From Dysgonomonas sp. (GTDB taxonomy: Bacteria; Bacteroidota; Bacteroidia; Bacteroidales; Dysgonomonadaceae), in contig JASLEN010000016.1 in the NCBI GenBank assembly GCA_030151105.1, forward strand, positions 1 to 6,940: DNA of 6,940 bases, written 5' to 3'. Under the pieces are notes generated by a model. It was not told the origin of the DNA. It worked only from the letters and a program-made list of their open reading frames with translations, and made no database searches. Positions 1-5,080 of the stretch are shown here, in pieces. Every line of letters begins with the position of its first letter. Position 1 is the first letter of the stretch. Made by a program: the position numbers and the translations under genes.

Positions 1-1196
1 TCTCTTTCGATATAAAGCTCTCTAGAGAATTTCATTGTGTGACTACCTGCATTTTCGTCTTCTGGATTGTTTTGTGCTTCCAATTCTTCGACTTGTCCTT
101 CTGGATAGTTGGTGATGATTAATTTCACAGGATCAAGAACCCCAGAAACACGAGTCGCAGTTTTATTCAAATCTTCTCGAATTGCAAACTCTAACAAGCT
201 AATGTCATTTAGCCCATTATATTTTGTATATCCAATTTTATCAATAAAACTATGGACTGCGCTTGGAGTGTATCCTCTTCTTCTAAATCCTACGATAGTG
301 GGCATACGAGGATCATCCCATCCTGAGACGATTCCTTCTTTCACCATTCTCAATAGGTTACGCTTACTCATCACAGTGTAAGATAATCCTAGTTTGTTGA
401 ATTCATATTGACGAGGACGATAGTCCGAATCCTTCAATTGATCTATAAACCAATCGTACAATGGACGGTGAGGAATAAACTCAAGCGTACAGATAGAGTG
501 TGTTACTCCTTCAAAGTAGTCGCATTGTCCATGAGCAAAGTCGTACATTGGGTAAGCATGCCATTTGTTTCCTGTTCTGTGGTGAGGAAACTTAATGATA
601 CGATAGATGATAGGGTCACGGAAATGCATATTGTCGCTTGCCATATCTATTTTGGCACGAAGCACCATACTTCCTTCTTCGAGCTCTCCACTATTCATTT
701 TTTCGAATAGAGCTAGATTTTCTTCTATAGGTCTATCTCTGAATGGGCTATTCTTGCCTGCCTCGGTAGGAGTCCCTTTTTGAGATGCGATTTGTTCGGC
801 TGTTTGTTCGTCGATGTATGCTTTCCCTTCTTTGATGAGTTGTACAGCAAACTCCCATAGTTGAGGAAAGTAGTCTGAAGCATAGTATATATTGCCCCAT
901 TCGTAGCCTAGCCATTTGATGTCGTCCATTATGGCATCTACATATTCTACATCTTCTTTAACAGGGTTTGTATCATCGAAACGAAGATTACAAACTCCTT
1001 TATAGTCTTGAGCGATTCCAAAGTCGATGCAAATAGCTTTAGCATGACCAATGTGTAGATATCCATTTGGCTCAGGTGGGAATCGTGTTTGTACACGACC
1101 TCCGTGTGTACCCTCTGCAAGGTCTTTTTCTACTATTTGTTCTATAAAGTTTAAGCTCTTCTTTGGCTCTTCTGCGTTCGTATTGTTGTTAGACAT
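1..1196 (-). CDS. glnS: Glutaminyl-tRNA synthetase, N-terminal 398 residues (runs off the left edge)
   Basis: The enzyme charges tRNA-Gln with glutamine using ATP, in the cytoplasm. It is a class I synthetase. The class I signature HIGH is at residues 48-51 inside PPEPNGYLHIGHAK, the typical GlnRS context. The second signature has the GlnRS form VMSKR at residues 275-279. Between them are LRFDDTNP (71-78) and HAYPMYDFAHG (213-223), both characteristic of GlnRS/GluRS catalytic domains. The visible part covers the Rossmann fold and the start of the beta-barrel anticodon domain. Family members are about 550-580 residues, so roughly 160-180 are missing beyond the edge; no stop codon is seen. The ATG at 1196 is chosen because it follows an A-rich leader and leaves an ordinary short polar extension (MSNNNTNAEEPKK) before the conserved region. 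It is divergent from galE. The reading frame is intact throughout. Confidence 0.97.
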   Translation of the reverse strand, partial: MSNNNTNAEEPKKSLNFIEQIVEKDLAEGTHGGRVQTRFPPEPNGYLHIGHAKAICIDFGIAQDYKGVCNLRFDDTNPVKEDVEYVDAIMDDIKWLGYEWGNIYYASDYFPQLWEFAVQLIKEGKAYIDEQTAEQIASQKGTPTEAGKNSPFRDRPIEENLALFEKMNSGELEEGSMVLRAKIDMASDNMHFRDPIIYRIIKFPHHRTGNKWHAYPMYDFAHGQCDYFEGVTHSICTLEFIPHRPLYDWFIDQLKDSDYRPRQYEFNKLGLSYTVMSKRNLLRMVKEGIVSGWDDPRMPTIVGFRRRGYTPSAVHSFIDKIGYTKYNGLNDISLLEFAIREDLNKTATRVSGVLDPVKLIITNYPEGQVEELEAQNNPEDENAGSHTMKFSRELYIER

Positions 1197-1408
1197 ATAT
1201 CTTGTTGTTTTATTTTCTTGTTTTTTGTATTATTCATTTTTCCATCAAAAGTCATTGTCGCTGCTGTCGCAAATCGACGCTTTGGCTCTGTCGAGCATGT
1301 AAAACACGGAGAGAAGTTTTGCAGAATAATCTCAGGCAAAACAGGTCTGCGGAATGTGACTTTGTTTTAATCATAATCAGTTTATTGTCGTAAAAAATGA
1401 ATTTGTGG

Positions 1409-1416
1409 CAAAGATA
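1409..1416 (-). promoter_or_regulatory. Putative glnS promoter, Bacteroidota -7 box
   Basis: Read on the minus strand, 1416 to 1409 is TATCTTTG, a perfect match to the Bacteroidota -7 consensus TAnnTTTG. A -33 TTTG at the usual 19-22 base spacing is not clear; only a T-run (minus strand of 1440-1443) lies about 23 bases upstream. Transcription from here would give glnS a leader of about 200 bases. Confidence 0.5.
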
Positions 1417-1456
1417 AAGAAATTAGACAAATAAAGCTTAAAACCTCTCGCTTTCG

Positions 1457-1489
1457 TTGTCAATAGTTGCGGTTAATTCCTTATATTTA
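1457..1489 (+). promoter_or_regulatory. Putative galE promoter
   Basis: TTG at 1457-1459 (in CGTTG) matches the -33 element. After 22 bases comes TATATTTA at 1482-1489, one mismatch from TAnnTTTG. The 5' leader would be about 20-25 bases. This argues against an alternative in-frame TTG start at 1457, because that TTG would be the -33 box. Confidence 0.4.
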
Positions 1490-1516
1490 CCACCTAATAC
1501 AAATAAATCTAAAAAA

Positions 1517-2551
1517 ATGAAGGGAAAAATACTTGTAACAGGAGGAACAGGCTACATCGGTTCTCATACCGTAGTGGAATTGCAAAATTCGGGCTATGAG
1601 GTAGTCGTAATCGACAATTTATCGAACTCTACAGCTGACTCAATTGACGGTGTAGAAAAGATAACAGGAAAACGTCCTATTTTCGAGAAACTAGATTGTA
1701 ACGATATTGAAGGATTGCGCAAACTTTTCAAATCGCATTCTGATATCAAGGGAATTATTCACTTTGCAGCAAGCAAAGCTGTAGGTGAGTCGGTGCAAAA
1801 ACCACTACTTTATTATAGAAACAATCTTGTGTCATTGATGAACTTGTTGGAGTTGATGCCAGAATTCAATATTCCTAACATTGTATTCTCTTCATCATGT
1901 ACAGTATATGGCGAGCCAGATCAAAATCCTATTGATGAGTCTGCACCTATTAAACCAGCAGAATCTCCTTATGGAAACTCGAAGCAAATCAACGAAGAGA
2001 TTATTCAAGATGTTGTAAAATCAGGATCTCCAGTTAAGAGTATTATTCTTCGTTATTTCAATCCTGTGGGTGCACATCCAACTGCTGAGCTTGGAGAGTT
2101 GCCAAATGGAGTTCCGCAAAATCTTGTACCTTTCATCACGCAAACTGCTATGGGGATTCGCAAAGAATTGAGTGTGTTTGGAGATGATTATGATACTCCT
2201 GATGGATCATGTATTCGTGACTTTATCAATGTTGTAGATTTGGCAAAGGCTCACGTAGTGGCTTTGGATAGAATGATTGGAGGAAAATCATTAAGTAATG
2301 TAGAAATCTTCAACCTAGGAACAGGTCGGGGAGTTTCAGTATTAGAACTTATCAAAGTTTTCGAAAAAGTTTCTGGAACAAAACTAAACTATAAAGTCGT
2401 AGGTCGCCGTGAAGGAGATATTGAGAAAATCTGGGCAGAACCAAGTCATGCAAACAATGTGTTGGGTTGGACAGCCAAAGAAAATATCGAAGACACAATG
2501 GCTTCGGCTTGGAAATGGCAATTGAAATTGAGAGAAAAAGGGATTATGTAA
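1517..2551 (+). CDS. galE: UDP-glucose 4-epimerase
   Basis: The enzyme interconverts UDP-glucose and UDP-galactose with bound NAD, feeding the Leloir pathway and surface-glycan synthesis. It is an extended short-chain dehydrogenase/reductase of 344 residues, the usual length. Visible are the NAD-binding glycine motif GGTGYIG (9-15), the IDN segment after strand 2 (32-34), HFAASKAVGES (82-92), the catalytic SSSCTVYG serines (125-132), the catalytic pair in YGNSK (Y152, K156), RYFNPVGAHP (179-188) and the substrate-binding GRREGD (296-301). The frame stays open upstream to a TTG at 1457, but the ATG at 1517 is preferred: it follows an A-rich stretch and places the Rossmann fold right at the N-terminus as in the family. 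The gene appears monocistronic, with its own promoter and a terminator shared with the convergent gene. At the position that by my alignment is Tyr299 in E. coli GalE (AYWADAS), this protein has Ile305 (KIWAEPS). Confidence 0.95.
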   Translation: MKGKILVTGGTGYIGSHTVVELQNSGYEVVVIDNLSNSTADSIDGVEKITGKRPIFEKLDCNDIEGLRKLFKSHSDIKGIIHFAASKAVGESVQKPLLYYRNNLVSLMNLLELMPEFNIPNIVFSSSCTVYGEPDQNPIDESAPIKPAESPYGNSKQINEEIIQDVVKSGSPVKSIILRYFNPVGAHPTAELGELPNGVPQNLVPFITQTAMGIRKELSVFGDDYDTPDGSCIRDFINVVDLAKAHVVALDRMIGGKSLSNVEIFNLGTGRGVSVLELIKVFEKVSGTKLNYKVVGRREGDIEKIWAEPSHANNVLGWTAKENIEDTMASAWKWQLKLREKGIM

Positions 2552-2576
2552 TTTCTTTTCTCTGATCTATTGATAT

Positions 2577-2609
2577 AAAGAAGAGTCACAAAACTTGTGA
2601 CTCTTCTTT
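2577..2609. terminator. Bidirectional terminator hairpin shared by galE and the convergent membrane-protein gene
   Basis: A perfect 15-bp inverted repeat: AAAGAAGAGTCACAA (2577-2591), loop AAC, TTGTGACTCTTCTTT (2595-2609). It starts 25 bases after the galE stop. The T-rich outer arm serves both directions, though there is no long U-tract beyond it. On the minus strand it encodes the last residues and stop codon of the 345-residue membrane protein. Confidence 0.8.
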
Positions 2610-3623
2610 GAATTTATCATTAATGAGAATTGGCTTTTGGAGGAGTATCTCTAGATCACTGATGAAAAATGATGCTTCTTGTGATTGCGATTTAGAGAAT
2701 GGCACAGAACATGTTTTCTTGTCAACAGGGTTGTTTAATATGATGTGGACTAATGAACCTGCATATTCATAGATTACATTAACATCATGAGGGCGACTAT
2801 AAGCCTTCTCTCCTAGAATGGAATTTATATTCTCAAAAGAGATTTTTCTAGAATAGATGCCAAACCATGTAGTACGCACAAGTTCTTTATTCGAGAGGTT
2901 TATCCTTATTTCAATTTGGCTATCCTTGAGCATTGATATAGCAAAGGCAAAAAATAATAATACTAACGGTATTGCTCCATAAGACCAAATGCTAGAGAAT
3001 TGGAATGAGAACGAGCCGTAAATTGAAATAGTGAGCAGTAAGAGTCCTAAAAATAAAGAAGTCCAATTCGTCCTTTTATACAAATATACATTTCTGTCTA
3101 ACTCAACAAAACATGATGTTGCAACTTGATTCCCTATTGAGGGTTCTGCTGAAATGTAACGATTGAGTTGCGTAAGCACTTTTATCGCTTTCTTGTTCGT
3201 TTTGCTTTTACGTCTTTGATGTTTAATTAATGCGATACCTTCTCCTATCCTATCCGATTTTAGGATGAGGTTATAGGATTTAAGCTTTAGCTGTGATATT
3301 CTATTTATTTCAGCAATTTCATCAAACTTTGCTAGAAAAGTATATTTTAACAAGCCCTTCTTTACGATTTCCTCTCTTCTCCAATCAATGATAATCTGCG
3401 TTCTACTGACGAAGTAGAAATAGCTTGTTGAGCTAGCTAAAAATATATTTAAGATAGTTGCCCATCGTCCATTCGAGGTTGTTAAGCCTTCTTCAATGAT
3501 AATACTAGCAGTGGCATAGAGCAAAATACATTCTGCAAATATTAGTACAGGTACAAGAATTATAGATCCTAGCTCTGGATAGAATATTGTTCGGTTTTCA
3601 TGTTCTTCTATTGATCTATACAT
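2586..3623 (-). CDS. Membrane protein with two repeated modules, each a transmembrane pair plus a soluble beta-rich (PH-like) segment
   Basis: I do not recognise a named family, so no function is assigned. The 345-residue protein has four predicted membrane segments in two pairs: about 19-41 and 54-73, then about 187-206 and 213-232. Each pair is followed at once by a similar soluble stretch: SRTQIIIDWRREEIVKKGLL (73-92) matches in pattern KDSQIEIRINLSNKELVRT (233-251). Each is then followed by an aromatic/Lys-rich strand and an Ile-rich 'F-(D/E)-x-I-x-x-I' segment (FDEIAEINRI, FENINSI), and closes with a helix. This layout resembles bacterial PH-like domain membrane proteins, in which a short hairpin of two helices carries a cytoplasmic PH fold. 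The first soluble part has a basic linker (136-148). It lies 102 bases downstream of the NimA-like gene with no visible promoter between them, so they may be co-transcribed. Its 3' end overlaps the shared terminator. The start ATG at 3623 is the first in frame and precedes the first membrane helix suitably. Confidence 0.75.
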   Translation of the reverse strand: MYRSIEEHENRTIFYPELGSIILVPVLIFAECILLYATASIIIEEGLTTSNGRWATILNIFLASSTSYFYFVSRTQIIIDWRREEIVKKGLLKYTFLAKFDEIAEINRISQLKLKSYNLILKSDRIGEGIALIKHQRRKSKTNKKAIKVLTQLNRYISAEPSIGNQVATSCFVELDRNVYLYKRTNWTSLFLGLLLLTISIYGSFSFQFSSIWSYGAIPLVLLFFAFAISMLKDSQIEIRINLSNKELVRTTWFGIYSRKISFENINSILGEKAYSRPHDVNVIYEYAGSLVHIILNNPVDKKTCSVPFSKSQSQEASFFISDLEILLQKPILINDKFKEESQVL

Positions 3624-3725
3624 TTGTTATCCAATTGTTATTGTTGTCGTTCCACTCTTTCCATCAGATATTTGAACAGCGAATGAGGTCACGATACGCT
3701 TTTTTTGTATCATTGTTAGTGTTAT

Positions 3726-4205
3726 TCACTGATGTGCTTTCCCTGTAACATGTTCGATAGTCATCGAAAACGTAGCGATTTTGTCTAACATTTTCTCTAC
3801 CATCTTTTCTCCCATTGCCTTGTAGTCTGCCGAATACTTTTGGATTACTAAGTGCATTGATTCTCTTTTGTCCTCATTAGAGAGGGCTATGTTTGTAGTG
3901 CCAAAAACGATTACGCTTTCGTAAGCCGTTGTAAATCTTTCAGGAATTACCTCTATGTCGCCGACGATGCAAAATGACACCTTGCTGTTCTGCTTCAATA
4001 TATCTAGCTTTTGTCCTGCCGCAGCTCCATGAAAGTAAATCTTGTTTGTGGCTTTATCATACACAAAACTAATTGGGATACCATACGCATACCCTGCTTC
4101 AGTTTGTCCTACACTCAGAAAACCATATTTTGCAGTGTGGAGCAGATCTTCTATTCGTTCTTCATTATCTAAAAGGCTAGCTTGTCTACGTACTTCTCTA
4201 AACAT
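3726..4205 (-). CDS. Pyridoxamine 5'-phosphate oxidase-like flavin-binding protein, NimA-like
   Basis: A 159-residue single-domain split-barrel protein of the PNPOx-like superfamily, with the layout of the nitroimidazole-resistance (Nim) group. Visible hallmarks are the N-terminal MFREVRRQ, the GFLSVGQ strand (28-34), GYAYGIPISFVYD (38-50), KIYFHGAAAGQKLD (55-68) with the conserved His59, VSFCIVGD (76-83) and the FTTAYESVIVFGT segment (about 91-103), ending in TGKAHQ. Family length is about 150-180. Known Nim proteins bind a flavin or pyruvyl cofactor at the equivalent histidine and are credited with reducing 5-nitroimidazoles to harmless amines. Many family members have no shown link to resistance and may act as general flavin-dependent reductases or haem/flavin-binding proteins. 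It is preceded by a good Bacteroidota promoter close to the start, so it is probably constitutively expressed. The membrane-protein gene downstream may share its transcript. Confidence 0.88.
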   Translation of the reverse strand: MFREVRRQASLLDNEERIEDLLHTAKYGFLSVGQTEAGYAYGIPISFVYDKATNKIYFHGAAAGQKLDILKQNSKVSFCIVGDIEVIPERFTTAYESVIVFGTTNIALSNEDKRESMHLVIQKYSADYKAMGEKMVEKMLDKIATFSMTIEHVTGKAHQ

Positions 4206-4228
4206 AGTTGTTGTTTTTAATTGTATAG

Positions 4229-4236
4229 CAAAGGTA
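4229..4236 (-). promoter_or_regulatory. Putative promoter of the NimA-like gene, Bacteroidota -7 box
   Basis: Minus-strand 4236 to 4229 is TACCTTTG, a perfect TAnnTTTG match. A T-rich segment (minus strand of 4260-4264) lies about 23 bases upstream where a -33 element is expected, but it is not a good TTTG. The transcript would start about 16-20 bases before the ATG at 4205. Confidence 0.55.
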
Positions 4237-4390
4237 TCTTATAAGTTTAAGTTTCTTCTAAAAACACATTTTTTAATATTTTCTTGAAAATAAATCTAAT
4301 TGCGCAACAAGATTGCGTACTCGCTTTCTTTCTTTGTGTCATCAATAAAAGAGATTGTTGAAATACATCCTTGTAGCTTAAAAGGAAAAG

Positions 4391-4439
4391 TCTACGGCAA
4401 AAGTTTTGATCTAACCGTAGAGTGTACGGATATCCCCGT
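4391..4439 (+). promoter_or_regulatory. Alternating TACGG/CCGTA arms: candidate operator or switchable RNA leader
   Basis: TCTACGG (4391-4397) is the perfect complement of CCGTAGA (4415-4421). CCGTA (4415-4419) also pairs with TACGG (4425-4429) around a 5-base loop, a 15-base operator-like palindrome. ACGG (4426-4429) can instead pair with CCGT (4436-4439). GTACGG (4424-4429) is also the perfect complement of CCGTAC (4521-4526) inside the tRNA-like element. These pairings exclude each other. Whether the region is transcribed, or is a DNA-binding site, depends on where the operon promoter lies. Confidence 0.4.
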
Positions 4440-4568
4440 TTCTTGACCATGCGTTGTTGCGGGTAGAATTTGCAGATGCACCAAAAGTATTAGTTTATAA
4501 GTAGGGAAGCGCATTTAGAGCCGTACTGCTCCATTAGGAGAATATGAGTTCGAATCTCATCAGGGGTA
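4432..4568 (+). ncRNA. tRNA-like element in the rtcB operon leader (tRNA mimic, relic or integration scar)
   Basis: The 3' part is clear. A perfect 5-bp T-arm has a canonical T-loop (atgag-TTCGAAT-ctcat, 4544-4560). A 7-base acceptor-like strand CAGGGGT (4561-4567) and an A in the discriminator position (4568) follow without a gap. Upstream is a tight hairpin CTCC-ATTA-GGAG (4529-4540), placed like the variable arm of a Leu/Ser/Tyr tRNA. The 5' part is not standard. The nearest acceptor partner is ATCCCCG (4432-4438; five Watson-Crick pairs, one wobble, one mismatch), making a 137-base element with a long arm ATGCGTT/AGCGCAT (4449-4455 with 4508-4514). A second weak candidate is GTTGTTG (4453-4459, mostly wobble). 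Bases 4462-4481 resemble the D-arm of tRNA-Leu, and 4491-4513 also look D-arm-like. I cannot build an anticodon stem with a usable loop, so an ordinary charged tRNA is unlikely. The 5' end is uncertain. No CCA is encoded. It ends 16 bases before the first operon start codon. Confidence 0.42.
4443..4472 (+). promoter_or_regulatory. Weak candidate promoter for the rtcB operon
   Basis: TTG at 4443-4445, an 18-base spacer, then TAGAATTTG (4464-4472), which resembles TAnnTTTG with one extra base between TA and TTTG. Transcripts would begin near 4478-4480 and contain only the 3' part of the tRNA-like element. The same bases also look like a tRNA-Leu D-arm, so only one reading may be right. No better -7 box was found elsewhere in 4237-4580; TTTCTTTG at 4329-4336 lacks the A and a spaced -33. 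Confidence 0.2.
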
Positions 4569-4584
4569 CAAAAACAAAAGAATT

Positions 4585-5073
4585 ATGACAAAAGAAGAAT
4601 TGCAAGAAAAGACAAACCTGCTATTGGGAAAGACAATGGCATGTGGTTTTGATGGACAATGCTATGTGGAGTGGGCAATAAGTTTGATGAAAGATGGCTA
4701 CAAGTTTCAAGAATTGGATATATTGGCAAGTATTGATGTTATAGAATCTAGAGAAATAGAAAAGTATTTTAAGCAAGTGTGCGAAAAACTAGAATTGGAG
4801 TTGTTGCCAGAGAAACAAGATTGTCTTAAAATTTATCTCGTGAATTTAGCTCAGAGAGTGGTAGATGGTAGTGCTGATATTAACAAGGCACAAGAACTAA
4901 TAGAGTCCATCTGGCATGTCTATGATGAAGATTTTGGAGGGATTGATGGGATAGCGTATGCTCCTGATTATTGGTTTATGATGGAATTGCCTAATGGGGC
5001 AGAAGAGGATGGTTATGAGAATTATCTAATGAATGAATTTAAAATATATTTAGAAAACAACACAAAATTATAA
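4585..5073 (+). CDS. Acidic protein of unknown function, first gene of the rtcB operon
   Basis: I do not recognise the family. The 162-residue product is strongly acidic (about 33 Asp/Glu against 15 Lys/Arg), lacks a signal peptide or membrane segment, and looks mainly alpha-helical. Notable features are a Trp-containing helix (CYVEWAISLMKDGYK, 26-40), an LDILASID segment (44-51), a central helical pair (56-92) and a C-terminal part rich in Asp, Gly and aromatics (YDEDFGG at 113-119, PDYWFMMELPNGAEEDGYENY at 127-147). Four Cys are scattered and form no metal-binding pattern. The ATG at 4585 follows an A-rich leader just after the tRNA-like element. Its stop is 7 bases before the rtcB start, so the two are almost certainly co-transcribed. 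A partner or regulator role for RtcB is suggested only by that arrangement. It is not archease or RtcA by size or visible motifs. Confidence 0.85.
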   Translation: MTKEELQEKTNLLLGKTMACGFDGQCYVEWAISLMKDGYKFQELDILASIDVIESREIEKYFKQVCEKLELELLPEKQDCLKIYLVNLAQRVVDGSADINKAQELIESIWHVYDEDFGGIDGIAYAPDYWFMMELPNGAEEDGYENYLMNEFKIYLENNTKL

Positions 5074-5080
5074 ATAGAAC

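Larger units (their letters stand above)
1197..1516. other. Divergent intergenic region between glnS and galE
   Basis: About 320 bases lie between the two divergent start codons. I see no gene in it. It holds a consensus-like -7 box for glnS near 1409-1416 and a weaker galE promoter near 1457-1489. The roughly 200-base segment that would be the glnS leader contains one small inverted repeat (TCGAC at 1274-1278 with GTCGA at 1290-1294, 11-base loop). Short open frames here show no family resemblance and overlap the leader or the glnS start. Confidence 0.7.
4206..4584. other. Divergent intergenic region carrying the rtcB-operon leader
   Basis: This 379-base stretch separates the NimA-like gene (minus) from the rtcB operon (plus). 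From left to right it holds the NimA-like promoter (4229-4236), an AT-rich stretch, the palindrome TTGCGCAA (4300-4307) with ATTGCG repeated at 4299-4304 and 4312-4317, the TACGG/CCGTA arms (4391-4439) and the tRNA-like element (to 4568). A 67-codon minus-strand open frame across 4247-4450 shows no family resemblance and covers the structured repeats, so I do not call it a gene. Confidence 0.7.

Noticed and set aside
109..1302. Three plus-strand open frames of 83-100 codons
   Set aside because: They lie antisense to glnS or run out of its start, and show no family resemblance.
1151..1339. 62-codon minus-strand open frame over the glnS start
   Set aside because: It overlaps the N-terminal coding region and leader of glnS in another frame and has no recognisable features.
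1457..1516. TTG-initiated 20-residue N-terminal extension of GalE
   Set aside because: The extension is not part of the family's fold, and the TTG coincides with a putative -33 promoter element.
3691..3713. Hairpin between the NimA-like and membrane-protein genes (minus-strand AUGAUAC / GUAUCGU, 9-base loop)
   Set aside because: Seven pairs with one wobble and no U-tract after it on the minus strand, so it is not a convincing terminator and may be chance.
4247..4450. 67-codon minus-strand open frame in the rtcB leader region
   Set aside because: It covers the NimA-like upstream promoter region and the TACGG/CCGTA repeats, has a Lys/Leu-rich low-information product, and resembles no family.
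4456..4475. Sigma-54 promoter upstream of rtcB, by analogy with E. coli RtcR control
   Set aside because: A GG and a GC are present near GGGTAGAATTTGC, but their spacing is 8-9 bases and not the required 10, and no RtcR gene is seen.
4525..4541. Anticodon arm reading with CAT or CCA anticodon in the loop TCCATTA/CTCCATT
   Set aside because: The stems have two mismatches of five, the expected U33 or purine 37 is missing, and only 2-3 bases would remain for the variable loop.
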